14,682 nucleotides of DNA, taken from positions 1 through 14,682 of the forward strand of contig JBLHHI010000087.1 in the NCBI GenBank assembly GCA_047614125.1. Direction: 5' to 3'. The notes beneath the pieces are model-generated. The model searched no databases. It was not told the DNA's origin and was given only the letters and a program-made list of their open reading frames with translations. The translations under genes and the position numbers were made by a program. The DNA comes from JBLHHI01 sp047614125 (GTDB taxonomy: Bacteria > Bacteroidota > Bacteroidia > NS11-12g > UBA9320). Each line of letters opens with the position of its first letter. Within the stretch, counting starts at the first letter, position 1. This document shows, one piece after another, positions 7,568 through 14,656 of the stretch.

Positions 7568-8584
7568 CTAGTCTTGTTGTTCTTTATTTACTTCTACCTC
7601 TTCTCGAAAGATTTTCAGCTTGCGGTTCGCTTCGCTGATCATCTTCTCAACATCTCTTTTGTGTTTTGTTCCTCCCCCCTGTTGTTCCAAAAATGCGTTT
7701 CCCAACCGAATCGTTTCTTCATAGTTGCTCACAGCGTCTTTAACATGGGTAATGGCCTTATTATAAGCCAGCCTTATTTCTGAAAAATCCTTCTCTATAA
7801 TGGAACGATCAACTAAGTCTTTCACTTCGTTGTAATACAGATTCGTTTCTGTGTGGTTCTTCAAAAAATCTTTGCCCTCTTCTATGGCAAGTTGGAAGCG
7901 TTCTGCCTGTACTCCTACCACACTCTGAGCGGCATACTTGTATGCAGCGTCAACCATAATATATTCTAGTTCAGTGTATTGTGGAATATCGGGATAATCG
8001 ATAATGGCATTCTTGCAGCTCACATATGCTGCCTTATAACTTTCCATATTGTAATACAACATTGCCATGTGATACGCCTTATTGTGGAGACTCAGTCGAA
8101 GATCATCAATGAGCTTATTGCCCTCTTCAACATAGGTGCTTTTCGGAAATTTATTAATAAAAAGCTGGATTCGATCGATGGCTTTCCTGGTATTTCCTTG
8201 ATCTAAGTAATACGGAAGCGCTTTATGATATTCGCACTTGGCCGATAAAAACGCAGACTCTTCAACATACTTGCTGTATGGGTAGGTTTCTGTAAAGTTT
8301 TTAAAATGATAGCCGGCCATAATGTAGTCTTGCATGCCGTAAAATGTTTTGGAATACAGGTAGTACACTTCTTCCGCATCTGCTCCACGATAATGCTTTC
8401 CGATTAAGTCATCCAACAAAGGCATCGACCGATTGTAATCTTTTTTGGCGTAATATTTTTTAGCCGCAACGAGCTTTTCATCCGCCGTACCTTTTTTAAG
8501 CACTTTATTAAAAGCACAAGAGCTTAATACAGTAGCGCAGGCGAGCAGAAAAATATGGAACGCAAAGCGTGGTTGACTTCTCAT
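7568..8584 (-). CDS. bamD: outer membrane assembly lipoprotein BamD
   Basis: BamD is the essential lipoprotein of the BAM complex that inserts beta-barrel proteins into the outer membrane from the periplasmic side. The 338-residue product starts MRSQPRFAFHIFLLACATVL, followed by SSC: a lipoprotein signal peptide with lipobox LSSC and Cys23 as the acylation site. The mature part is made of TPR-like helix pairs (ADEKLVAAKKYYAKKDYNRS, YYLYSKTFYGMQDYIMAGYHFK, YYNMESYKAAYVSCKNAI). The charged C-terminal tail is helical. The reading frame is open further upstream to 8665, but the ATG at 8582-8584 gives a proper signal peptide, and a strong promoter (8597-8627) overlaps the upstream codons, so the longer start is unlikely. 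First gene of the bamD-rpoZ-coaBC-DUF4835 operon. Confidence 0.92.
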   Translation of the reverse strand: MRSQPRFAFHIFLLACATVLSSCAFNKVLKKGTADEKLVAAKKYYAKKDYNRSMPLLDDLIGKHYRGADAEEVYYLYSKTFYGMQDYIMAGYHFKNFTETYPYSKYVEESAFLSAKCEYHKALPYYLDQGNTRKAIDRIQLFINKFPKSTYVEEGNKLIDDLRLSLHNKAYHMAMLYYNMESYKAAYVSCKNAIIDYPDIPQYTELEYIMVDAAYKYAAQSVVGVQAERFQLAIEEGKDFLKNHTETNLYYNEVKDLVDRSIIEKDFSEIRLAYNKAITHVKDAVSNYEETIRLGNAFLEQQGGGTKHKRDVEKMISEANRKLKIFREEVEVNKEQQD

Positions 8585-8596
8585 TTTAAAAGTTGG

Positions 8597-8627
8597 CAAA
8601 GATAGTTTTATTAAGGAGGTTTCACAA
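8597..8627 (-). promoter_or_regulatory. strong Bacteroidota promoter of the bamD operon
   Basis: On the minus strand: TTG (8625-8627), 20 bases, then TATCTTTG (8597-8604), a full match to the Bacteroidota housekeeping consensus TTG-n~19-TAnnTTTG. The bamD ATG starts only 12 bases after the -7 box, so the leader must be very short. This fixes the bamD start. Confidence 0.75.
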
Positions 8628-8832
8628 TACAATTGTAACGATATGTCGGTCATTTTGTTACACAAGATTCATCCATCGACTCGAAATGGTTCTAACCACA
8701 TCTAGGCGGCAAATGATCAACCACAATATCCTTTACAACTAACTGTTTTTCAATCATTTATATTGCCATTATCGATCACAATCACAGTCACAAAATGGTC
8801 AGGATAAAAATTCGTTTTGTATCGAAAATAAT

Positions 8833-8840
8833 TAACTTTG
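8833..8840 (+). promoter_or_regulatory. -7 box of the SPT-like gene
   Basis: TAACTTTG is a full match to TAnnTTTG, 45 bases upstream of the ATG. No good TTG lies at the usual -33 distance (TTC at the right place, TTG only 13 bases away), so the promoter may be weaker or regulated. Confidence 0.5.
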
Positions 8841-8885
8841 CCCCTTTGTTAGTAGCGGTTAACGCACCTTAGTAATTAGAAATTC

Positions 8886-10145
8886 ATGGATTTATTTGAA
8901 AAATTAGCTAAAAACATGGGGCCCTTGGCTCTACATGCAGAAGAAGCACATGGGTATTACACCTTTCCTAAGCTGGAAGGAGAAATTGCTCCTAGAATGT
9001 TGTTCCAAGGCAAAGAGCGACTTACCTGGAGTTTAAATAACTACCTAGGCTTGGCCAATCACCCAGAAGTACGAAAAGCAGATGCAGATTCTGCAGCTCA
9101 ATATGGATTGGCCTACCCAATGGGTGCGCGAATGATGTCTGGAAACACAACCAACCACGAATTGCTTGAAAAAGAATTGTCCAACTTTGTAATGAAGGAA
9201 GACACCATGTTGCTCAACTTTGGTTACCAAGGAGTGTTGTCAATAATTGATGCCTTGGTTGATCGTCGTGATGTAATTGTTTACGATGCCGAATCGCATG
9301 CTTGTATTATTGATGGTGTTCGATTGCATCAAGGAAAACGTTTTGTGTACGCACATAACGACATGGAAAATCTCGAAAAACAATTAGTGCGAGCAACCAA
9401 ACTGGTTGAACAAAGTGGCGGTGCAATATTGGTTATTACCGAGGGTGTTTTTGGCATGTCGGGCAACCAAGGCGACCTACGCGGCGTAGTTGGTTTGAAG
9501 AAGAAATACAATTTTAGGATTTTCGTTGATGATGCGCATGGCTTTGGCACTCAAGGCGAAACAGGTGCTGGCACCGGCGAAGGACAAGGAGTTCAAGATG
9601 AAATGGATATTTACTTTTCAACCTTCGCAAAATCAATGGCAAGCATTGGCGCATTTGTGAGTGGCGACCGGAAAATTATTGAATATTTACGATACAATAC
9701 GCGTTCTCAAATCTTTGCTAAGTCGTTGCCCATGCCATTGGTAATTGGTGCATTAAAGCGTTTGGAATTGTTGCGAACCAAGCCCGAGATAAAAGCGAAT
9801 TTATGGAAGATCGTTAATGCCTTGCAAGATGGTTTAAGAGCAAATGGCTTTAACATTGGCACAACCAAATCGTGCGTTACGCCGGTTATTTTAAATGGTA
9901 CGGTGGAAGAAGCGCTGCATCTCATTCACGATTTAAGAGAAAACTACAGCATTTTTTGTTCGATTGTGGTTTACCCAGTGGTTCCGAAAGGGATCATTAT
10001 GTTGCGATTAATTCCAACTGCTGCCCACTCTTTATCAGATGTGGAGGAAACAATCACCGCATTCAGTGCAATTAAAGAAAACCTTGCTCAGGGCAAATAT
10101 CAAATATCAGAATTGATGGATTTAAGCACACCCCGTGTGAGCTAA
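8886..10145 (+). CDS. spt: PLP-dependent alpha-oxoamine synthase, probable serine palmitoyltransferase
   Basis: Members of this family (SPT, KBL, BioF, HemA) condense an amino acid with an acyl-CoA and release CO2. This one most resembles the Bacteroidota serine palmitoyltransferase, which makes 3-ketosphinganine, the first step of sphingolipid synthesis in the cytoplasm. Visible features: LTWSLNNYLGLANHPEVRKA; YPMGARMMSGNTTNHELLE; His138 in DAESHACIIDG, which stacks on the cofactor; VDDAHGFG with Asp215 and His218; and the Schiff-base lysine Lys249 in STFAKSMASIGAF. The C-terminal part includes IVVYPVVPKGIIMLRLIPT. The 419-residue length is slightly longer than BioF or KBL and fits bacterial SPT. 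There is no adjacent bioA/B/D or tdh, which argues against BioF and KBL. It has its own promoter and terminator, so it appears monocistronic. Substrate specificity is inferred from family resemblance. Confidence 0.8.
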   Translation: MDLFEKLAKNMGPLALHAEEAHGYYTFPKLEGEIAPRMLFQGKERLTWSLNNYLGLANHPEVRKADADSAAQYGLAYPMGARMMSGNTTNHELLEKELSNFVMKEDTMLLNFGYQGVLSIIDALVDRRDVIVYDAESHACIIDGVRLHQGKRFVYAHNDMENLEKQLVRATKLVEQSGGAILVITEGVFGMSGNQGDLRGVVGLKKKYNFRIFVDDAHGFGTQGETGAGTGEGQGVQDEMDIYFSTFAKSMASIGAFVSGDRKIIEYLRYNTRSQIFAKSLPMPLVIGALKRLELLRTKPEIKANLWKIVNALQDGLRANGFNIGTTKSCVTPVILNGTVEEALHLIHDLRENYSIFCSIVVYPVVPKGIIMLRLIPTAAHSLSDVEETITAFSAIKENLAQGKYQISELMDLSTPRVS

Positions 10146-10164
10146 ACTTCTTACACCTTTATTG

Positions 10165-10199
10165 AAGCCGCATTCAGCCTTGGATGCGGCTTTCTTTTT
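10165..10199 (+). terminator. rho-independent terminator of the SPT-like gene
   Basis: AAGCCGCAT (10165-10173), a 10-base loop and ATGCGGCTT (10184-10192) form a perfect nine-pair stem followed by TCTTTTT. It lies 20 bases after the stop codon. Confidence 0.85.
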
Positions 10200-10213
10200 G
10201 GTTGTTTTTTTGA

Positions 10214-10221
10214 TATCTTTG
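10214..10221 (+). promoter_or_regulatory. -7 box of the helix-hairpin-helix gene
   Basis: TATCTTTG is a full TAnnTTTG match 21 bases before the ATG at 10243, directly after the T-run of the preceding terminator. No good -33 TTG is seen at the standard distance. Confidence 0.5.
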
Positions 10222-10242
10222 GATGACCAAACCAAGTACTCC

Positions 10243-11151
10243 ATGTTTTCCATCAAGCCCATTCAACAGTTTTTCACCTTTTCACGCAGCACTCAACGAG
10301 GTATTTTTGCCCTCTTTTTTTGTTGGATTGTACTTCTAGTCATAAACCTGCTACCTAAAAGTCAATATCTCGATGAAGAGCTGGAGAAGTGGTCGGTTGA
10401 ACTAATTGAACGACCCAAATTAAAATACAGTAAAAAAACAAACTCCACGTCTCATTCAAACCTAAAGGCGCAGGTTTGGAAGCTGAAACGTTTTGATCCC
10501 AATTATGCCAAGGCCAAAGATTTGCGGTTGATGGGCTTTAGCAACGAATTTATTTCGCAATGGTTTAAGGGCAAAAGCAGCTTAGGTTTTATCAAATCTT
10601 GTGCAGAATTTGAATCACTCAACCTGCTATCATCCAAGGACTTAATAATGGTTCTTCCGTATTTAGATTTTTCGCGTTACTCGAGCAAGTCACATAAAAG
10701 AATACTTCCCACAATAAAAGAATCCGTTCAAAAATCAAATTCAAACAACAGCATTCTCGATATTAACTCGGCAGATTCTGCGGAACTTATCATGCTCAAA
10801 GGCATTGGACCTGTTTTAGCATCGCGAATCATAAAATATCGGAATTTATTGGGTGGGTATACATCCATGCATCAGCTGAAAGAGGTGTACGGATTAAAAG
10901 AAGAAGTTTTGGCTAATCTAGCAGACAGGCTAATCATTCATTCCAAACATAACACGCTTCCTATTAATGAATTAACAGGTAAAGAATTGGCACATCATCC
11001 ATACATAAGTTGGAAACAAGCTAAAAATTTAGAGGCTTATCGCACTCAACACGGTGATTTTACCGACTCATCTTCTCTCATGAAGGTGCATGGCCTCGAC
11101 GAAACTTGGTATCAAAAAATTAAAGCTTACCTGCGCTTTGAATCGCAATAA
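10243..11151 (+). CDS. membrane-anchored helix-hairpin-helix (ComEA-like) protein
   Basis: A 302-residue protein with one membrane helix at about 20-37 (GIFALFFCWIVLLVINLLP) preceded by Arg/Lys, then a charged linker and three helix-hairpin-helix units. The first (about 82-142) is degenerate. The second (171-232) is textbook: LDINSADSAELIMLKGIGP, then SRIIKYRNLLGGYTS and LKEVYGL, as in ComEA. The third (238-298: LPINELTGKELAHHPYISWK, YRTQHGDFTD, LMKVHGLDE) is clear but lacks the GIG turn. Such domains bind DNA without sequence specificity; in ComEA this serves uptake of transforming DNA. Here the role is unproven. The open frame extends back to 10162, but the -7 box at 10214 and the terminator hairpin lie inside that extension, so ATG 10243 is the start. 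It ends 16 bases from the convergent beta-barrel gene, with no terminator seen between them. Confidence 0.85.
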   Translation: MFSIKPIQQFFTFSRSTQRGIFALFFCWIVLLVINLLPKSQYLDEELEKWSVELIERPKLKYSKKTNSTSHSNLKAQVWKLKRFDPNYAKAKDLRLMGFSNEFISQWFKGKSSLGFIKSCAEFESLNLLSSKDLIMVLPYLDFSRYSSKSHKRILPTIKESVQKSNSNNSILDINSADSAELIMLKGIGPVLASRIIKYRNLLGGYTSMHQLKEVYGLKEEVLANLADRLIIHSKHNTLPINELTGKELAHHPYISWKQAKNLEAYRTQHGDFTDSSSLMKVHGLDETWYQKIKAYLRFESQ

Positions 11152-11167
11152 TTAATCGAACTCAGCT

Positions 11168-12661
11168 TTAGAACTTGAACCTCAAGTAAAGTCCCCCAGT
11201 AGACCAAATGTACCGTTCATCAATCGCAACGAAGGTTGATCGTATTGTGCCCGAATACGTCAACAAAGCGCCGGCCTCGAAGCTCGAGTTGAAATGATAA
11301 CCCACTCTGGCACCCGTCGAAAAACTTACATTAAACGAGTTGTAGCTCGGTGAAGAAATAATCGGCGTAGTTGGAATGCGGATGCTGTTCGTATCCGTTT
11401 CGTACTCAAACCCGGTAAGGTAGCGTGCATCCGATTTTGGCGAAAACATTAAATTCAAACCTACATCGGCTCCCACTCGCCAATTCCTAAAATTAATTTG
11501 ATACCCCAATCGTATAGGTACTTGTAGACTTGTTCGAGTATGTTTAGCAGAATAAAACGTATCCAATCGACTTCCTTTTGTTGTGAAAACGGTATCATAC
11601 AACGTACCAAGAAGAACCACTTGCCGATCGTCTTTAATGTACTTTTCGTTAATGATGCCAAAACGCTTGTTCACCAATTCAAAGGCGTGGTTTGGTACCT
11701 CTCCCGAATAAAAGATCGATTCCGATAATCGAGTTTGTCCAAAACCAAGCTGTGCGGTAAAACTTTGGTATTGATACCCAAAAAGTACACTATATTCATT
11801 AATCTGTTCGATGCGTTCTCCTCCCTGTTTCAACGCGTTCTGATCCCATTCAACATTCGAAATCCGTTTTGCCGCATCAAAGCTGTGCATATACGAAAAC
11901 TCTACAAAAAATGGCCATTTACGCTTGGGGTTACGACTTGAATTGCGGAAGGAATAACTCGGTAGTGGAACGGAAACCCACTCAGGCCAATCGCTGGTTT
12001 TATTGCCAAAGTTTACACTTGTTTTGCTAACGGAGAAAATTTGCTCGAGTTGGTCATTGTCTGATCGCCCAATTACATAATCGGTTTCTACATCGTCATC
12101 CGGGTTTGGGGAAGGTAAAGTGTTAGAATTCGAGCGATCACCGTTCACCATAGAATTTACAACTGGGTTTTCTTTTGAGTCATTTGGCTTGCCAAAATCA
12201 CCAGATTTCGGCTGCGCGGGGCCCGCATTGGTTGCACTGCTTGAAGCCCACTCATTTGTTGGCATTTTACCTTTATCAACACGATGCTTTTCTTCTTTCA
12301 CATCCCCACGGTCATCTGAATTGGATGAGGGTATGGGGTTGCCACCATTCGATGCTGACTCATTGTTGTTCATTGCATTTGAGCCGGAAACGAGTTCAGG
12401 CTGACCTGAATTTGAGCTTGTTTCTGAAACGAGTTCAGGCTGTCGAAGGTTATTATTGGGAATTCCTTGACCTATGCCATAACAAATGGCACAGAACAAG
12501 AGTAAGGTAGAAAGGCTAAAGTACCATTTATATTTAGAAACAGATGGAGCATAAGCCTCATCTAAAAGAGTTGAAGCATCTTGCCACAACTTCTCGTCGT
12601 ATGGATAATTTTCGTCCATGCGAGACTGAAAGAGCTTGTCTATTGGATTCTCTTCTTTCAT
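11168..12661 (-). CDS. probable dual-membrane-spanning anti-sigma protein with C-terminal outer-membrane beta-barrel
   Basis: A 497-residue protein with four parts. Residues 1-43 are soluble and charged (DKLFQSRMDENYPYDEKLWQ), resembling the short N-terminal domain found in Bacteroidota proteins encoded next to ECF sigma factors. Residues 44-65 form one hydrophobic helix with no signal-peptidase or lipobox site that I can see. Residues ~66-245 are a Ser/Asn/Gly/Pro/Asp-rich linker with a 13-residue repeat (QPELVS at 74-79 and 87-92). Residues ~248-497 show alternating beta-strand patterns (FFVEFSYMHSF, YSVLFGYQYQSFTAQLGFG, WRVGADVGLNLMF, SFNVSFSTGARVGYHF) and end in YLRFKF, with the terminal Phe expected of a BAM substrate. 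Its ATG overlaps the ECF sigma stop (ATGA), so the two are translationally coupled. The inferred role is anti-sigma control linking outer-membrane state to transcription, as described for Dma proteins of Bacteroides thetaiotaomicron. A plain beta-barrel protein with an unusual signal is the alternative. Confidence 0.75.
   Translation of the reverse strand: MKEENPIDKLFQSRMDENYPYDEKLWQDASTLLDEAYAPSVSKYKWYFSLSTLLLFCAICYGIGQGIPNNNLRQPELVSETSSNSGQPELVSGSNAMNNNESASNGGNPIPSSNSDDRGDVKEEKHRVDKGKMPTNEWASSSATNAGPAQPKSGDFGKPNDSKENPVVNSMVNGDRSNSNTLPSPNPDDDVETDYVIGRSDNDQLEQIFSVSKTSVNFGNKTSDWPEWVSVPLPSYSFRNSSRNPKRKWPFFVEFSYMHSFDAAKRISNVEWDQNALKQGGERIEQINEYSVLFGYQYQSFTAQLGFGQTRLSESIFYSGEVPNHAFELVNKRFGIINEKYIKDDRQVVLLGTLYDTVFTTKGSRLDTFYSAKHTRTSLQVPIRLGYQINFRNWRVGADVGLNLMFSPKSDARYLTGFEYETDTNSIRIPTTPIISSPSYNSFNVSFSTGARVGYHFNSSFEAGALLTYSGTIRSTFVAIDERYIWSTGGLYLRFKF
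12387..12442. repeat. 17-bp direct repeat at 39-bp period inside the linker of the beta-barrel gene
   Basis: GAAACGAGTTCAGGCTG occurs at 12387-12403 and 12426-12442. On the coding strand it encodes the duplicated QPELVS peptide. The right copy sits in CTGAA-ACGAG-TTCAG (12424-12438), a small hairpin resembling palindromic CTGAACTCGTTTCAG sequences that I recall as dispersed repeats in Bacteroidota genomes. It may be a tandem duplication or a repeat element taken into the reading frame. Confidence 0.7.
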
Positions 12662-13230
12662 GCTGATATCGTTTTATTATGATCCAATTTCTTTGATTCA
12701 ACTATTAACAATGCTTGCAATTGTTTGCGAGCAATCGATAAGTGCCATCTGCTCGTTCCTTCACTCAGGTTAAGCATTTCGCCAATTTCGTTGTGTTTGT
12801 AACCATCCATTACATGTAGATTAAAAACTTTTGCTGTTGTTTCTGGAAGCGATTTCACCATTATAAGCAAATCTTTCGCTTCTATTTCAGTGCTGGGCAA
12901 AGACGTATATCCCTCATCCTCAATTTGTTCGTCATCAAAAACAATTCGTTCATTTCGAGCCGTTGTCTTCCTATGCTCATCAATGAGATGTCGGATTGCA
13001 ATGGTTTTAACCCAAGGCAAAAAGGGCCGCCCACCATCGAAGTCTGAAAGCCCGAGTACAATTTTCAGAAAGATGGCGTTAACGGCAGCTCCAGCATCGT
13101 CGTAATTTTTTTGGTAGCGCATGCAGATGCTCATCAAATATCCAAACAACAACTTATACAGCTCGTTGTGAGCACGTCGATCGTTCTTTAAACACTTCCG
13201 TATGAGCAATTCTGGCACTTCCATATGCAT
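12658..13230 (-). CDS. ECF-type RNA polymerase sigma-70 factor
   Basis: A 190-residue alternative sigma factor. Region 2 is at about 10-88 (LLIRKCLKNDRRAHNELYKL, AVNAIFLKIVLG, LPWVKTIAIRHLIDEHRK). Region 4 is at about 120-175 (LPETTAKVFNLHVMDGYKHN, EIGEMLNLSEGTSRWHLSIA), the second containing the helix-turn-helix that reads the -35 element. No extra N- or C-terminal domain is present. The last codons overlap the start of the membrane/beta-barrel protein (ATGA), the usual arrangement of an ECF sigma factor and its cognate anti-sigma factor. The upstream gap to the PKD protein stop is 43 bases; no TAnnTTTG box is seen there, so the gene is either read through from upstream or uses a promoter of another class, possibly its own. 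In-frame ATGs at 13228-13230 and 13222-13224 are both possible. Confidence 0.92.
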   Translation of the reverse strand: MHMEVPELLIRKCLKNDRRAHNELYKLLFGYLMSICMRYQKNYDDAGAAVNAIFLKIVLGLSDFDGGRPFLPWVKTIAIRHLIDEHRKTTARNERIVFDDEQIEDEGYTSLPSTEIEAKDLLIMVKSLPETTAKVFNLHVMDGYKHNEIGEMLNLSEGTSRWHLSIARKQLQALLIVESKKLDHNKTISA

Positions 13231-13273
13231 TCGATTCCGCTTTATGTAGAATCTTTAAAGCATCACTTTTATT

Positions 13274-14152
13274 CTACTTCTTGGTTATGAGCAATCTTTT
13301 ATAAAACACGCTTTCTCCCGCTCGTATTTGAACTAGATATATACCTTCCGGCATCTCGCTCACATCAATTGTAAGATGTTGCGCATTTATAATTAGAAGG
13401 CTTTTTTGCTCTTTCCCGGTTAAGTCAAAAATGGAAAATTTCCCTTCCAAAACAACGTTGGGTAAATCGAGGTTTACATGTTTATTAGTTGGATTTGGAT
13501 AAAGCTTTACCTCCGTTGATTTTGGAGGAAGGATGGATGAAAAATCATCTTCAATCACTTCCAAGGCATATCCAGCTTTCAACAATCTTCCGTTCGAATC
13601 AAGCCCCATGCTGTCGCAGAAAATAGAAGCACAGCCCAAAATTGGATCTTGTATGGTTAAACAAACCGAATACCTACCAAAACTTGAGTAATTATGAATT
13701 GGGTTTCTTTGGGTTGAGGTATTTCCGTCACCAAAATCCCACAAGTACGAATGGCTGGATGCTTTTGTGGAAGCATTGAGCAAATAAAGCTTAAAGGGCT
13801 GAGTGGTATCGACTGCCAATCGAAATTGGGGTTGGCAAGCCATTGGGTTCAAGGTAATTGTAGCAGATGTGGTATCCGAACATTGCTTGATTGAGTCGAA
13901 CACGGTTAACAAAACCGTATATGTACCGGAGATTTGGTATTGATGTGTTGGATTAGCTTCATCCGAAAAGGTGCTATCACCGAAATCCCATAGATACTGA
14001 TTTACCTCAAATGAGCGATCATAAAATTCTACTTGCAATGCCTTTAATACACCGTGACTATATCCAAAATTTGCCTTGCATTGACCAAAGGCCTCCCCTG
14101 AAATCAACAGCAAAATGAAACAAAGAAGGCGAATGTAAATGGCTATTTTCAT
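13274..14152 (-). CDS. secreted double-PKD-domain protein with T9SS type A sorting domain
   Basis: A 292-residue extracellular protein. The signal peptide covers residues 1-23 (ending GEAFG, before QCKANF). Two PKD domains follow, with the signature YLWDFGD at 53-59 and 136-142 and the matching NPTHQY and NPIHNY turns. These immunoglobulin-like modules usually serve adhesion or as spacers. The C-terminal ~78 residues are a type IX secretion sorting domain starting at KLYPNPT (216-222), with FSIFDLTGKE and MPEGIYLVQIRAG, ending in KRLLITKK. The protein should thus cross the outer membrane through the T9SS and be anchored or released. No catalytic domain is present. It lies 43 bases upstream of the ECF sigma gene on the same strand and may be transcribed with it. 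No standard promoter box is visible in the ~190 bases upstream. Confidence 0.9.
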   Translation of the reverse strand: MKIAIYIRLLCFILLLISGEAFGQCKANFGYSHGVLKALQVEFYDRSFEVNQYLWDFGDSTFSDEANPTHQYQISGTYTVLLTVFDSIKQCSDTTSATITLNPMACQPQFRLAVDTTQPFKLYLLNASTKASSHSYLWDFGDGNTSTQRNPIHNYSSFGRYSVCLTIQDPILGCASIFCDSMGLDSNGRLLKAGYALEVIEDDFSSILPPKSTEVKLYPNPTNKHVNLDLPNVVLEGKFSIFDLTGKEQKSLLIINAQHLTIDVSEMPEGIYLVQIRAGESVFYKRLLITKK

Positions 14153-14287
14153 TTATATTTATAATGCGTTGTTAGGGTTACGTGAGCTGGAACCAAAACG
14201 TTGGTGAATTTATTAATTTTCTTTTCAACTATTGTAAAAGCTGAGTGCAAAATATGAATTGACCTCCATGTAAGAACCTTGCGATAT

Positions 14288-14321
14288 AAAAAAACGGGCA
14301 ACTCAATTAAGAAGTTTCCCG
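14288..14321 (-). terminator. terminator downstream of the T9SS-domain remnant
   Basis: On the minus strand CGGGaAACT pairs with AGTTgCCCG (14313-14321 with 14295-14303, one mismatch) around a nine-base loop and is followed by seven T (14288-14294). A T-run also flanks it on the plus strand (14325-14332), but no plus-strand gene ends here. It closes the remnant at 14345, whose stop is about 23 bases upstream. Confidence 0.65.
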
Positions 14322-14344
14322 CTGTTTTTTTTAGGGTATGTGTT

Positions 14345-14656
14345 TTAATTGGTTGAAAGAATCATCCTTTTTACCAACTTTTGATCACCCACCTGAATAT
14401 GAATAAAATACAGCCCACCTGGAACGCTGCATAAGTTGATGTTTGTTTTGTTTTGAGTAATTGCTGTTTGAGTTAGCACTTCCTTTCCTATGTAATCAAA
14501 AACTTGGTAGTATGCCTCATTAACCAACGCTTCGAGTTCTAAAGAAACCATTCCTCTATTAACCTGAGTTCGATTAATCTTTTCAAATTCAGATTTGTAT
14601 AGAACCCAAGTAGTAAGGCGAAAACAGGAAGGTTTATGTTTATAAACCGACTGATT
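14345..14656 (-). pseudogene. orphan remnant of a T9SS C-terminal sorting domain
   Basis: The reading frame from an ATG at 14549-14551 gives 68 residues; upstream codons stay open to a TGA at 14657-14659. The sequence YQVFDYIGKEVLTQT, then VPGGLYFIHIQVGD and KLVKRMILSTN, is plainly the C-terminal two-thirds of a T9SS type A sorting domain. The YPNP motif that normally opens the domain is not found in this frame or the other two upstream. There is no signal peptide and no cargo domain, and all three minus-strand frames are closed by stops within about 40 bases of the right edge. It is best read as the decayed 3' end of a lost cargo gene, perhaps left by deletion. A very short expressed protein from ATG 14549 is possible but could not be secreted by the T9SS without a signal peptide. 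Confidence 0.6.

Larger units (their letters stand above)
8585..8885. other. divergent intergenic region between bamD and the SPT-like gene
   Basis: These 301 bases hold the bamD promoter and the -7 box of the plus-strand gene. The middle (about 8640-8830) is AT-rich with no ORF of interest or RNA gene that I recognise. It contains one small inverted repeat, TGGTT-CT-AACCA at 8687-8698, which could be an operator, but nothing else supports that. Confidence 0.5.

Noticed and set aside
8687..8698. TGGTT-CT-AACCA palindrome as an operator between bamD and the SPT-like gene
   Set aside because: Short enough to occur by chance and not aligned with either promoter; mentioned only in the intergenic description.
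8886..10145. Assignment of the alpha-oxoamine synthase as BioF or KBL
   Set aside because: No biotin or threonine-degradation genes nearby, and N-terminal and mid-protein motifs look closer to Bacteroidota serine palmitoyltransferase.
12120..12510. Plus-strand open frames opposite the linker of the beta-barrel gene
   Set aside because: Composition mirrors the Ser/Asn/Gly-rich linker on the other strand; no domain, no promoter box, and they lie wholly within a well-supported gene.
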